Source of the DNA: Pratylenchus scribneri
Taxonomy: Eukaryota > Nematoda > Chromadorea > Rhabditida > Pratylenchidae
Length of the DNA: 64,000 bases
Direction of reading: 5' to 3'
Assembly (NCBI GenBank): GCA_030063045.1
Contig: JAQSEB010000001.1
Location: 1,116,001 to 1,180,000, forward strand
Shown: positions 10,791 to 23,091 of the stretch, piece by piece
Numbering within the stretch: position 1 is the first letter of the stretch
Layout of the letters: each line of letters begins with the position of its first letter
Position numbers and translations under genes: made by a program
Notes under the pieces: generated by a model
What the model was told of the DNA's origin: nothing
Database searches by the model: none
What the model saw: the letters and a program-made list of their open reading frames with translations, nothing else

Positions 10791-13119
10791 TTAAAGGTCG
10801 AGCATAATTGTCAATGGATCCTCGACTGCTTGTTTGATTTTACGCAAAAATGTGACCGCCTCCCTGCCATCAATCAATCGGTGATCATAGGTCAATGCAA
10901 CGTACATCATCGGCCGAATTTCCACCTTTAAAAATATTCAATTAAATTGAATATTCCCACCCTTTCATTTTACCTTTCCATCAACGGCAACCGGACGATC
11001 GAAAATGCCATGCATGCCAAGAATGGCCGATTGAGGGGGATTGATGATTGGTGTGCCGAACAGTGAGCCAAAGACGCCACCATTGCTGATTGTGAATGTG
11101 CCTCCCTCCATATCCTCAATTGCCAATTTGTTATCGCGTGCCTGTAAAAGATTTAAGATAAATTTTGGATAAGGGGTTTGGTTTTGGTACTTTGTTTTTT
11201 TTCCTTGAATTTTTAGAAAATTACTAAAGTAATATATAAAAAAAAAGAATAAAAGTGTACATCAAGTCCGAAAAAATCATTTGCCTCTGTGCGGTTTCGA
11301 ACCCGCGATCAATGTTGCGGAACTGAAGGGTTATCCACTCAGCTATAAAAACCTTAGGAAATTTCTGCTAAAATTTTCTCTAGCCAATGTAATGTATAAA
11401 TTCCCTTCCCGTAATTTCATTCACCCAACCTTGATTCCAAGTTCGCCCAACATTTTCTCAATTTCCGAATAGCTCATCTGCTCCACATTTCGCAAAACAG
11501 GCACAACCAATCCTTTTTGGGTGGCAACCGCAATTGATATGTCCACATAGTTTCGATAAATTATTTCACTGCCCTCAATTACTGAAAAATGTGAATGCAT
11601 TAATATTCTTGTAATATTTTTTGTTTGAAATATTTTATTTCGTTTAGAAATGTACTTTAGAATACGTAAAAATTACAATCAAGCTCGAAAAAAATATTGG
11701 ACTCTGAGTGGATTCGAACCTGGGACCTAAATTTTCTAAAAGTGAAGGGTTACCCATTCAGCCAAACAAACTTGGAGTTTTTTTTTGTTAAAATCTATAA
11801 ACCCTCCCTACCTCAACCTAAATTTTTGCTTTCATTTTACTATAATGTTGGCAAAATATTTACTGTCAAAATATTTACCTGCATTGACAACGGGCAATTC
11901 CTTTAGAGCAATGGCCGATGCCCGAACAAATGGGGACATTAGACCAAGTTTGACGCCATGTTTCTTCGTGAACGCTTCCTGATATTTCTTTCGCATTTGC
12001 ATCACATTGCTTAAATAAAAAATATTTTGATAATTATAAAATAGGATGAAACCAACAAAAGATCAATTTCATTGAATGTGGTCAACATTGCATTCGTATT
12101 TTGCGCCTCTTTCAGCCGCTCCGCAATTCGCAGTCTCATTCGATTCATTTTCACCCGGGTTTCGGTCCTGTCCCCGGTAATTGCCTGGGAATCTCCCTCT
12201 AAAATTAAAAATAAGAATTTTAATTAATTTGTTTGGATATACTTTGTTGTGGTTGTGCATGAGCAGCTTGGGAAATGGACGGAGGCATTCGCGGTTTAAT
12301 CTCTGCAATTGGTTTTGAACTCATCGGTTGTTTTGGAATTTCAGGAATTGGTGGCATTTTTGATGGAATTGCTATAAAAAAGAAATTAATTCTATTAATG
12401 AATGTCCACGAAATTACCTTGTTCCGCCGGTTTTTGAGTGACATCCGGCTTCGGCGGTTTTGTTTCCTTTTTCTGTTCGGGTTCGGCTGGTTTTGGAGGA
12501 GTTGATGTGGCCGCCGATGGTTGCTGGCCTCCTCCCTCCCCTTTCTCCATTTTATATAATTTCTGCTTTGCTGTAACTTTTGAACCATCTTCAACCAAAA
12601 ATTCCACAATTTTCCCAGAAAATGGAGCTGGAACTTCGACCGAGGTCTGAAAAACAAATTAATTTAATTATTATGCAAATTAAAAAACTTTGTCGGTCTC
12701 AATTTCCGCAACAATTTCATCCGATTTAACAAAATCTCCGACTTCTATAAATTAAAATATGTTAATTAGAATTAAAATAAATAAATTTAGTACGTTTCTG
12801 CCATCTAATATCTCCTTCGGAAATTGATTCGGCAAATGCTGGACCTTCCACTTCCACAATATCGCCTCCTAAAATTGTATTTTCAATGTATTTAACTAAA
12901 CATTAAATTCTTACTCAATGAATAAGTGAAGGTAAATTTCCTTGCAAATGTTGTTTGAATAGGTCTCGCAACAAGATGAGCAATTCTTGGCTGATATTGG
13001 CTAGAATATGATCGAAAAAGACACTAAAAAAGATGATTTTTAATTTAAAACATTTAATTCTTTACCTGAGGAGTTCGAATTGATAATCTGATGAATTGGA
13101 TATTTCTGACAAAATTCAT
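10791..13119 (-). CDS. DLST: Dihydrolipoyllysine succinyltransferase (E2 of 2-oxoglutarate dehydrogenase)
   Basis: Transfers succinyl groups to CoA in the mitochondrial 2-oxoglutarate dehydrogenase complex. The start [18 protein letters not shown] is basic and amphipathic, as expected for a mitochondrial presequence. A biotinyl/lipoyl domain follows: [20 protein letters not shown], then [20 protein letters not shown] with the lipoyl-Lys in ETDK and an intron immediately after it. Next come a Lys/Pro/Ala-rich linker (12240-12560) and the catalytic domain beginning [20 protein letters not shown]. The C-terminus has the active-site motif DHRLIDGRE and ends [10 protein letters not shown]. No peripheral-subunit-binding domain is seen, as usual for animal DLST. 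Two introns carry SINE-like inserts (about 11205-11375 and 11645-11800). It is divergent from ORC1, with about 390 bp between the two starts. Confidence 0.95.
11205..11375 (-). mobile_element. tRNA-derived SINE-like element, copy 1
   Basis: On the minus strand it contains an A-box-like TAGCTGAGTGGATAACCC and, about 30 nt on, a B-box/T-arm GCGGGTTCGAAACCGC, followed by a tail resembling copy 2 (CGGACTTGATGT). It sits inside a DLST intron. The acceptor stem is not convincingly paired, so this is read as a SINE head or tRNA relic, not a functional tRNA gene. Limits are approximate. Confidence 0.6.
11645..11800 (-). mobile_element. tRNA-derived SINE-like element, copy 2
   Basis: The minus strand shows TTGGCTGAATGGGTAACCC (A box) and CCCAGGTTCGAATCCACTC (B box), with a tail containing CGAGCTTGATTGT. 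It is alignable with copy 1 through the tRNA-like head and the 3' tail, although they differ at many positions. It lies in the next DLST intron, in the same orientation. Limits are approximate. Confidence 0.6.
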
Positions 13120-13510
13120 TTTATCTTTTGAATGTAAAATCAATTGATTTTCTAAATTAAAGGTGGTTCTTAGAATTTTCAGTTTTTATAAGGAAAGAAA
13201 GGTTTTAATCTGAGTGTCCTTTTTTACTAAAAATTACTCGTGAATTTTTTCTGATTAATTTGCATTGCAATTATAATTAATTAATTGCTTCCTTCATTGC
13301 ATTTGCAATGTTTGTCATTTTCATTGATATTAATTGTCTTTTAACAAAAACAGCAAAAAATTAAATCAGCCAAACCCAAACCATCACTTTTATTACTGAT
13401 TGTTATTTATTTGTGTACTTTTTTGAATTGTGTTTGATGTTTGTGTCATAATAATCTTCGATTTATTTTAGCTTTTTTAATTGATGAATAATTGATAAGG
13501 ATAAATCATT
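13120..13510. promoter_or_regulatory. Divergent DLST/ORC1 intergenic region
   Basis: About 390 bp of AT-rich sequence between the DLST and ORC1 start codons, which point away from each other; it should hold both promoters. No E2F-type site (TTTSSCGC) was noticed by eye. Nothing else is recognisable. Confidence 0.45.
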
Positions 13511-15430
13511 ATGATTTTACGCAAAAGAACGGCAAAAAAGCCAACAAATGGAGCAAAACAAGAAAAGGTAATTTTTTATTAAATTACTAAAACAAAAACC
13601 TCTCATAACCTAATTTTTAGAGAAAACCTGCACCCAAAGCGACTAAAAAGCCAACAAATGGAACAAAACAAGAAAAGGTAAATAATATTTATCATATCAA
13701 CAATTTAATTTACCCAATTTTTTCAGAGAATTCCTGCCCAACAAGACGATTGTCCTTTGCAAGAATTAAAGAGATTACTTCATCCATCAATGGTATTGTT
13801 TTTGCCTAATAATTAAATGTTATGTTGTTTTAAGATTCCAGAAGTGCTATTGAACAGAGAAAACGAACTTTCTCAGATCAAAAAGTTCATATTTAATGGG
13901 TTGAAGCCGCATTCGGCAACAATTTCGCGTGTATTATATATTAGTGGTGTCCCAGGAACAGGCAAAACTGCATCCGTCCTTAAAGTATATTCTCACTTAT
14001 TCAATAATTAAATTAATTTCGTTTAAATTCAAGGTTGTGGAACAATTAAAAAAGGAGAATAAAAAATTTAACTTTCTGAATGTTAATGGCCTTGAATTGT
14101 CGGAACCAAAATTACTTTATGTACGACTCTTCAGAACTGTTAAGAAAGGTCTCATTGGAGCCAGGAAGAAAATATCGCCAAAGTTTTTCCACTAAATATT
14201 TTTTAGATTAATTTATTCTAATTTAGGGATGCACTGCAATTTTTGAATGATCATTTCACAAATGAAGAGAAGAAAACCAAGCCATACATTGTTGTCTTAA
14301 TTGATGAAGTTTCTTTTAATTTACATAGAATAAACAATAATTCCATTTTAGGTTGATATGATTTACACAAAACGGGAAGATGTCCTTTATACGGTTTTTG
14401 ATTGGGCCCAATTCGAACATTCGAAATTATTGGTAATTGCAATTTCCAATACTTTGGACTTGGCCGAGAGAACATTTTCCCCGAGAATTGTCAGCAGAAT
14501 GGCAAGTTTTATTTTGATAATTGATCAGAATAAATTAATTTAGGGTGGAAATAAGCTAATTTTCCAACCATATGAATTTCAACAAATTGAAGGAATTTTG
14601 AGAAATCGGATAAAAGGATCGCCGGCAATAAATGAAAAAACAATTGAATTGGCATCCAAAAAGGTAATCCAAAAATATTATATTTACTCACTATTTTGGT
14701 AGATTGCATCAATTTCGGGTGATATTCGGAAAGCTTTTCAACTGATGAGACATTCCATTGATTTGGCCATTGCAAAAGCGGAAAATGAAGACAAAAAAGA
14801 AATTATTATTCTGCCAGAACATGTAAATAATTATTACACAGATTTTGGCATTAATTTAATTTTAAATTAGGTTTTGGAGGCAATCAACGAATCAATTTCC
14901 TCAATTCGAATGGAATTTATTGCAGCATTATCCAAGCATGAAGAGCTGATATTCCGTGCATTGGTGCTAATCCTCTATGAAAATGCATTGGAAGAAACAA
15001 CATTTAAGAGGATTTTGGAAAAGTATAAAAAGATGTGTTCATCAGAAATGATCCATCCTCTTTCACTTTTGCCAGCTTTTGAACATCTTCGCGAAATTTC
15101 TTAGTAAATTTTTTTTAAATTTAATTAATCTAAATTAGTAACTTGTTTAGCTCCCATTTGGTGCTAATTTCTGCGGAACACGGCGAATTGCATTGCAAAG
15201 TCAAACTGGGTTTTCCCATTTCGGAGGCACAATTTTGTTTGCGTCAATTGGACAGTACAAGGAAGAAGGCAGAAATTACGGCATCACCTTCTTGCTCCAC
15301 CACCACCAAATCACCGTTCAAATCACCAAAGAGAGCTCGCAGTATTTCCCGTTCGCCTCGAAGACCATTCCAAAATAAAATCTCAACCCCAACAACTCGC
15401 CAAGCACAACGAAGACTCAATTTTTGTTAA
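13511..15430 (+). CDS. ORC1: Origin recognition complex subunit 1 (AAA+ ATPase)
   Basis: Replication initiator ATPase of the ORC complex, acting in the nucleus to license origins. After a short basic N-terminus the AAA+ core is clear: LYISGVPGTGKTASVLKV (Walker A), FNFLNVNGLELSEPKLLY, YIVVLIDEVDMIYT (Walker B), LLVIAISNTLDLAERTF (sensor 1), SRMGGNKLIFQPYEFQQI and SGDIRKAFQLMRHSIDLA (sensor 2). A winged-helix C-terminus follows, and the protein ends in a Ser/Pro/Arg-rich tail (SPKRARSISRSPRRPF). At roughly 480 residues it is much shorter than human ORC1, and no BAH domain is visible. The first two exons carry near-identical segments, KKPTNGAKQEK and KKPTNGTKQEK, suggesting exon duplication. 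The E2F gene starts about 160 bp downstream on the same strand. Confidence 0.93.
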
Positions 15431-15592
15431 TTTATTTATTGAAATATTTTATATTTATTTATGATTTGAATAAAATATAAAAAAAACTCATTTTACATAA
15501 ATTTTAAAAACAGTTAAAATTTTCTGTTTCATTTCTTTTATTTATTTGTTTAAAATCAATTTAATTTTTAATAAAATAAAAGCATCTCTGCG

Positions 15593-17410
15593 ATGAGCGA
15601 GCAAGCCGGAATGAATCAAAAGGGGAGCGAAAACAATAAATTTGAAGATGATTTACAAGAGCAAATCGTTGAAGAGCAGGTTTGACAATTTAAATTAAAA
15701 TTTTATTAAAAAATAATTAAAATAAATATAATTAATCAAAAATTGACTAATCCTTATGAGTGATTTTTATGTGATTGTGGATGGCGCAATTGTCGACCCT
15801 TTAGAGGATTACGATTATTTCAATGATGAATACATGGACGATGAAACCGGAGCCTTTCAAGAGGGCGAAGATGAGACCGGGAATCAACTGGGAATGCGAG
15901 CCAATAAATCACTTGGTTAGTTATTGGATTAATTCTATATTTAAAATTGTTATTTTTAGTTCTTTTGACCCAACGTTTTATCAATTTTTTGCATAGCACA
16001 CCGGCCGGTCTAGTCGATTTGAATATGGTAAAAATTGCAATTATTTGACATTTTATTGAGAAATTATTCAATTAAGTTGCAGGCTGCGGATTCATTGAAT
16101 GTTACGGTTGGTTTATTCCAATTTATTATACACTAAAATTAAATTTAAAGGCAAAAAGACGCCTCTATGACATCACAAATGTGCTGGAAGGAGTTGGATT
16201 GATTGAAAAACGGTCAAAGAATGTCATTTATTGGCGGTAAGTTAAATTAAAATTAATTAAAAAATTAATTAATTTAGTGGCGGAAAATTCCGAAGACCCG
16301 GTGGCACAGTGGAGGTTCTGCCGGGTGAAGAGCAGCGAATGTACAAACTAAAATCGGATTTGACGGAATTGGAACGCGAGGAACGCCTCATTGATACGCA
16401 TTTATTGTGGATGAAACAGGTCAGTAATTTTGATTTTAAAATTATAATCAACCGTAAATCAGGGGTATTGAACCGGTTTAAACCATCTTTAGGTTAATTG
16501 GTTAAACTTAAGCCAAATCAATAACAATCGATACTTCTTGAATAGATCAACCGACTGGGTATGGGGTAGGTTTTTGGGGGTTTGGAGTGTAAACTTCTGA
16601 ACCATTATGATCTTCTTTTCTAAATATTACTTTAAAATTTGCATATTTTCACACTACAGAGTATTCGAAATATTTGCGAAGAGCGGGACAATTTCAAACT
16701 TGGCTACAATGTTCATGATGACTTTTTGCGCGTTTTCCCTGACAATAAAGCTGTGGTAATTCAAGCACCGCCGAACACATCGGTCGAAATAAACACAGTT
16801 GGTGGAGTTGGACGTATTTCGGTGAGTCTTTTTTTTGACTTAATTAATTAATAATTTATTTTTTAATAGAATTATCCGGATGATACCAGATATGAATTGA
16901 AGCTAAAGAGTTTTTGTGGCCCAGCACAAGCAATTCCAATTCCGTCGGAATCAACCACCGAACCAAATGGTACAATCATTTTTATATTAATTGAATTAAT
17001 ATTTATTTTCAGTATTTGAATCGCTAAAACCGCCGGCAACAGAACATGATTATATTCACATGACATCCGATGCTGATAAACAGTAATTTATTTATTTTAA
17101 TTAATTAATTTAAATAATTTAAATTGTAATTTTTTAAGGAATGTTTCATCGCAACTTTGGGATTTTGTTCACTTTGACGAGGAAAATACGCAGATTAAAA
17201 AATCGAGCAAACCACCACGGCCACAGGCAAAAACAACGAATATTCGGCCAAAGCAGCATTTACCCGTATGAAATTATTTTTGGAACATTTAATTGAATTA
17301 ATTTATAGGAGGAAAGAGTCAGCTACAAAATGGGGCAACAATCCGTAATGGCAGATGATTTGCTGATGGAGGGGGAAGAAGTGGATAATGAAGATATAAT
17401 TGTTCATTAA
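15593..17410 (+). CDS. E2F: E2F family transcription factor
   Basis: DNA-binding regulator of S-phase genes, acting as a heterodimer with DP. After an acidic N-terminus ([15 protein letters not shown]), exons give the E2F winged helix: [26 protein letters not shown], then [20 protein letters not shown] and [22 protein letters not shown] is the family signature. A coiled-coil dimerisation and marked-box region follows ([55 protein letters not shown]). The C-terminus is acidic ([20 protein letters not shown]) and could be a transactivation or pocket-binding region. The exon-1 to exon-2 junction at about 15680-15810 is inferred from phase; an alternative ATG lies at 15758. A 180-bp intron segment at 16446-16630 holds dispersed-repeat-like sequence. 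Subtype (E2F4/5-like or EFL-1) not certain. Confidence 0.92.
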
Positions 17411-17601
17411 TCAATTAAAACAAACATTCACTCATTTTTTCATTAAAAAATAAATATTTTAAATATTTTTTACTATTTCAATTAATTTTGTTTTCAAAAA
17501 CAAGCACAACTATATTTATTTTTATATCAAATTTATATTACAAATCAAATAATGCATTAATAGTACAAAACAAAACCCAAGATCAAGAGAACAGTTTTAA
17601 A

Positions 17602-20600
17602 ATGACGAGCAAAGATTTTACATTCTATGAAGCAATGAAGGATACACCGAATTTCAGGTCACTAATTAGTTGATAAATTGTATTATTATTTTTTATTGAT
17701 TGATTTTAGATTTGAATTGAGCCAAAATGAACGATATTTTGAGAGGCTGCAAAAACGGATGGAAGAGGTTCCAATTATTTTTAATTAATTCTTAAATAAT
17801 TTATTGAATTTTTACAGATGTTAAAATCGATTAATATTGTCATCGAACATGGCCAACATTTTATGTCATCATTATAGTCAGTTTTTTTAATACTAAACAT
17901 TTCAATTAATTTAATAAATTTAGCAATTTAACTGTCTCGCTGAATCGACTCTGGTTGGATTTAGAAATTGATGAGACCAAGGAAAAAGTTGCCTTCGAAA
18001 CGTACAACATCCTCTCCGATTCACTTTCACAAATTGTTTATTTGCAAAAATCTCTGATTGAACATGCTTATCCATCATTGCGTTCCGGGTTTGAATCATT
18101 TCTGAAGAGGGAAATGGACAAATTGGCAGAGGTGAAAGCACATTTTGACAGCCTTTCGGCATCCCTTTCCGAGGCACTTTCCAAAAAGGCTGCAATCAAT
18201 AAAAGCAAAACACAGGTTTAATTTATTAAAAAATTAAATTAATTTATAATTTTTTAAGGAATTACAGGATGCCGAAAACTCATTGACCGCAATTGGGACA
18301 TGTTTTTCCCACAATGGATTGGATTATGTTGCACTAATTAACATTTTGCATGCCTTAAAGACTCCCGTAATTCTTGAAAGTTAGTTTTTTTTATAATTTT
18401 ATTTGTGAACAGTTAAACTTGGCGCCTATTAAAATAAGTCATGAAGAGATGAACCAATTTTGATAATTTTTATATCAAATTAAAGAGCAGACTTTTGGCT
18501 ATCAAATAATATTAATCTTATTTAAATTGGTTCATAATTAGTGGAGTTATGCTCGAAAAAGGAAAAACCATTGAAAATTTGGCAAATCCAAAATAAAGGG
18601 AATTTTCGGTGGTTTTTTAGGAATAACTCCGTTAATTCTGAACCAATTTAAATAAATTTATTATCATTGGATAGCCAAAAGTCTGCACTTTAATTTGATA
18701 CTAAAATTGTCAAAATTGAATTAGTCTTTGATGAGTTTTTATAAGCGGTGCCTAGTTGGTCTTCTCGATTTATTTTTTCAATTCAAATTTTTTAGCACTT
18801 TGGGCATTCATCAAGGAACATGGGAATTTCTTCACCCGCGGTGCCAATTTTTTCGCTGAACAACAAGAATTCATGATTGGCGATGCTTTAGCCTCAATGC
18901 GGTCTTCATATAAACAAATTGAGCGGAAAATGCAAGATCGGCATACATTCGTCCCAAAGGTACGAAATATAAATAAATGAATAATATTTAGTGAATTAAA
19001 GGAAATTTTCCAATTCCCAACCGGCATACCCGTTGATCCAGAATGCATTATGGAAGGTTACCTGTTCAAGAGGGCCACAAATGCGTTCAAAACTTGGTCC
19101 AAATTTGACTTAATTAATTTTTAATAATAAAATTTTAAGGAATCGACGATGGTTTATGATAAAGGAAGGCAAATTGGTATTAAATTAATTAATTTTAATA
19201 AAATATTAATCATTTTAATTTAGCTTTATTCACACAAATCCAATGACGGCGAACCGGAAATTCCGACAATAATGGAAGAGAATCTGAAACTTTGTTTGGT
19301 TCGCCCGGCACCGCCCACAATTGAACGCCCTTGCTGTTTTGAGTTGGTCACACCGAACAAGTTGGAAAATTGAAATAAAATTCAATCAAAAAAAAGTATT
19401 TTTCAATTCACAGAAATCATTTACTCCAAGCGGACACTGAAACTTTATGTAATGCTTGGATCCGTGCTTTGCAAAGAACCATTCAAGTTTGTTTAAATTT
19501 TTATGGGTTGTATTTAATTTGCTAAAAAATGTTTATTGAAAAATGATGAAAAAAATTATAGTGGTACAATGGTTTACCCAATCGATAAATCTCATCAAGA
19601 CGCATTGAATGGTTTATAATTGTTTATGGTTTAGTCAAAAAGTAATTGGTATTAAACCGTTTAAACCTCTTAAGGGGGTCAAAAACAAAAATTATTATCA
19701 AACGACGTGACTCGAAATGATTATCATTGGTATGAGGTTTGGGGGTCTATGATAAACCATCGAACTTAGAACCATAAACCATTTTTCATTATTTTCGATA
19801 TTTTTTGCCATTTTAAAAATTTCTAATTTTTTATTTAATTAAAGTTCACGTTTTTAGCATTTACACGAAGATGAAAATGGAACATATAAAAATTCGAGGA
19901 AATCCTTTGTGGATGCAATGAATGTACCGCATGAACCAGGTAATTTAAATTAAATGAAAATAAGTTTAAATAATTAATTTAATAGAAATTGCTTCCACCT
20001 CTTCAAGTCAGGATGCCACCGCCTCAAATGAAAATATAAATGAAAAAAAGTAATTAAAAATATTGTTAAAATTAAATAGTAATTTTTTAGAACAAATTCC
20101 GACACACAAACACCAACAATAAATGCAAAAAGTGAAACGGAGAAACAAAATATGAAAATATTTTTGAAAGAATTATTGTATGTACCGGGCAATGAAAAAT
20201 GCGCAGATTGTGGATGCCCAAACCCGAAATGGACGAGCCTGAATTTGGGCATAATAATTTGCATTGAATGCAGCGGAGTTCATCGAAGTTTTGGTGTACA
20301 ATTTTCGAAAGTTCGGTTAGTCTTACTTACAATTTTTAAAATAATTTTTAAATTAATTTTTAATTTAGTTCATTAACAATGGACACGCTGGAAATAGAAC
20401 AGAGGAATATTCTTTTACAATTGGGCAATAATGCGGTGAATTCAATTTTTCTTGAGCATATGCCGGAAATGGAGGAAGCTGGATTTTACGGGATAAATGG
20501 ACATTCATCCAGGTAATTTAATAAATAAATATTTATAAATAATTAAAGACATTTTTAGGGAAGCACGAGAAAAATGGATAACGGATAAATATATCAACAA

Positions 20601-21613
20601 AATTTTTGCAAAACCACAACAAATTAAACGTAAATTTATTCAAATTAATTTAGGAATTATTTTGTGCAATTTTTAGCCCATATTCGATCTCATTCATCAA
20701 TCATACCAACAACAATAATTCCAAATGATGATTCAAATTCACCGGTGAAATTGCGTTCAAGCGGAATTGGCGAATTGGACAGCAGGAAAAGCAATGATAA
20801 TTTGAATCAATCAGCAGGTAAAATTTAAAATTAAAATAAATTTTGAATTAATTTAATTATTTAAGAATTTCGAATATCCCAAAATTCATTTGGTTCCGAT
20901 TCAAATTTGATGCAATCAGCCAGCAAGGCGGCACTCGCCTGCCGAGAATCCATAATATCACTGAAGGAGGAGAACACCATTGGAGAGGCAATAAAGGATG
21001 GGCAAATTGGACGGATATTCAAATGGATTGTTCAAAAGGACATTGACCTGAATGGAAGAATCCAATTCGACGATGGTGCATTGTTTTCCACACTTCTTCA
21101 TTCGGCAACAGAAAATGTAGTAAAAAATTAATTTAATAATTAATTTATTTGTTTTAGAATCAAACAACTTTGGTGGAATTTCTCCTATTGAATGGGGCGA
21201 AAGTGAATAATGTTGATGGGCAGAAGAATACACCACTGCATTTGGCTTCCGAAAAAGGCCACACAATGTAATAAATAAATAAATTTAATTTAATTTTAAA
21301 TTTATTAAACCAATTTAGCATTGTCTATCAATTACTGAAACGGAATGCGGAGAAATCCATAAAAAATGTCGATTCAAAAACACCACTTGAAATTGCCGTA
21401 GAGCGGTGTCATGCAGACATAGTCACATTGTAAATATTTTAAATTTATATTTAAAATGGAATTTATTTTAGGCTCAGATTGCATGAAATGAAGGAGGAAT
21501 TCAATGATGATCAAAATTCAACAATGGATGAAACGGTTGAAGGTTTTATTGGAGATTTGGCGGCAAAACAATATTTGGTCAAAGAAGTCGAAAACAAAGA
21601 AGTGCAAATTTGA
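17602..21613 (+). CDS. Arf GTPase-activating protein with BAR, PH, ArfGAP and ankyrin domains (ACAP/CNT-1 type)
   Basis: Stimulates GTP hydrolysis by Arf GTPases at endosomal or plasma membranes. Domain order matches ACAPs. The N-terminal BAR domain runs from DTPNFRFELSQNERYFERL, with LNRLWLDLEIDETKEKVAFE and FIKEHGNFFTRGANFFAEQ. A PH domain follows (IMEGYLFKRATNAFKTW, NRRWFMIKEGKL, LYSHKSND, WIRALQRTIQ). The ArfGAP zinc finger is CADCGCPNPKWTSLNLG then ICIECSGVHRSFGV, i.e. CX2CX16CX2C with the catalytic Arg in HRSFG. C-terminal ankyrin repeats include VNNVDGQKNTPLHLASEKGH and NVDSKTPLEIAVERCH-like segments. The large intron at about 18380-18790 contains a complete palindromic element A. The start MTSKDFTFYEAM was chosen as the first ATG giving the BAR domain in frame. 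Confidence 0.93.
18437..18770. mobile_element. Palindromic MITE-like element A, copy 2 (intact)
   Basis: About 330 bp in an ACAP intron. The left half has GAACCAATTTTGATAATTTT, AATTAAAGAGCAGACTTTTG and TTTAAATTGGTTCATAATTA. The right half mirrors this as TTCTGAACCAATTTAAATAA, TAGCCAAAAGTCTGCACTTT and GATACTAAAATTGTCAAAAT, ending AGTCTTTGATGAG. It is non-coding and its centre is short, making it the best reference copy in this window. Confidence 0.8.
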
Positions 21614-21846
21614 TGGAAACAAATTGAATTTATTCGCATTTAAATGGGCATAATCTTTCCTATATTTAATTGATTTTGTTAAATTTTTATATTGTCTATT
21701 TTAAATTGCATATTTTTATATTTATTTTTGTACAAAAATAAAAAAAACATTTTAATTAAAATTACATAAAAATTAATTATAAAATTTATAAAATATTTTT
21801 CCAGTTCAATATAAATTTAATTTAATATCCAATTCCAGCAGCAAAA

Positions 21847-22745
21847 ATGAATGACGAGAATGCCCTTTACGAAAATAAATATCAACATTTGCTCGAATAT
21901 TACAACCACATATCGGAGGTTAATTAAAATATAATAAATTGGAGAGAATTAATTTGATCAATTCAACAGAAAAGCAACAGACTACGGCATCGAATATATC
22001 ATGTGAAGAAAGAGATTAATCATTTAAAGCAATTGAAAAAGTTTGCCATTTATTTTTGCTAATTAATAAATTAAAATCACAGATTATTATGCGAAAGACT
22101 GCTTTTACATCGAGCGGTCATTATTGACAAAAATTTGGGTAAGCTTCATTCCTGTGTTCTATTTGAATTGAATTATTTTCAGAAATACCCGACAATGATT
22201 CAACAATGATGGATAAAAGCAACATTGGCGAAGTTATTTAATCTTTATTTAAATTAATTTTACAATATAAATTCAGTTGATTAATTCTGAACAACAGCAA
22301 AAAGCGGATCCACCAGGAAATTCGAGGAAGAGGAAACAAAAAGTTGGGAACAACACAGAGGATCAAGCAAAGAAACCAATTCCGGTTTTTACAATTTATG
22401 CCTAAATTCTTTTTATTTTTAAATTAAGAATAAAAGGCGTAAAGCGAAAGATGATTCTTCGAAGGGTGGCAGTGCAATTGTTTCAATAATTGAGAGTATA
22501 AATATAAACAACAACAACCAAACGGTGAATAAAGAAGAAGAGGGAAACCAATTGGAGACGAAAAGTAAGTTCGGCTGATAATAATACGAAATAAATATTT
22601 ATTTTCATTAGATTCCGATCCTTTAATTGGAACGACAATAAATCAAATGTGCGATGATCGAATAATGAATGAAGAAATTGGAGGAGGAATTAATGACCGA
22701 AATGAAGAAAACAATCATCAAAATTGCATTGTAGACAAAAACTAA
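21847..22745 (+). CDS. INO80E/TFPT-like coiled-coil nuclear protein
   Basis: Probable small nuclear subunit of a chromatin-remodelling complex; the assignment rests on pattern only. The N-terminal 70 residues read ENKYQHLLEYYNHISE, NRLRHRIYHVKKEINHLKQ, then LLCERLLLHRAVIID. This is a basic coiled coil with the KYxxL...RLxxxIxxVxxEixxL...LxxRLL spacing of INO80E and TFPT. The rest is low complexity, with a nuclear-localisation-like NKRRKAKDD, the basic run NSRKRKQKV, and Asn/Glu-rich C-terminus ending NHQNCIVDKN. The ATG at 21847 follows a clean acceptor-like TTCCAG, suggesting spliced-leader trans-splicing. It lies 233 bp after the ACAP stop. Confidence 0.6.
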
Positions 22746-23091
22746 TTTGAATAAATTTTTTTTTATTTTATGAATAAATTTATTGTTTAAAATGTTTTAA
22801 AAATGACATCATAAATATTTTTAATCGATTTTTAATATCTATAATTATTTTTTAAATAAATGTCTAAATTTATTTTACTGATTTTTGCGTTGCTTGCAAT
22901 GCAAATGAAGCTTACTTAATAAGGAAATTTCTTATTTTCGATGAACACAACCCTGTTCTTTTTCTTTCTCCAAATTAAAAACAGAAAATTATGTTCTCAT
23001 CATTTATATCTTTATTCTAATTTCTAATCAAATCAAGCTGAAATTAATTTCATTTTAGCCAACAAAAATTTTACAAAAAACGACCAATAAA

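Noticed and set aside
11281..11760. Functional tRNA genes
   Set aside because: A and B boxes are present, but acceptor and anticodon stems do not pair convincingly, and both share a non-tRNA tail, which fits SINEs.
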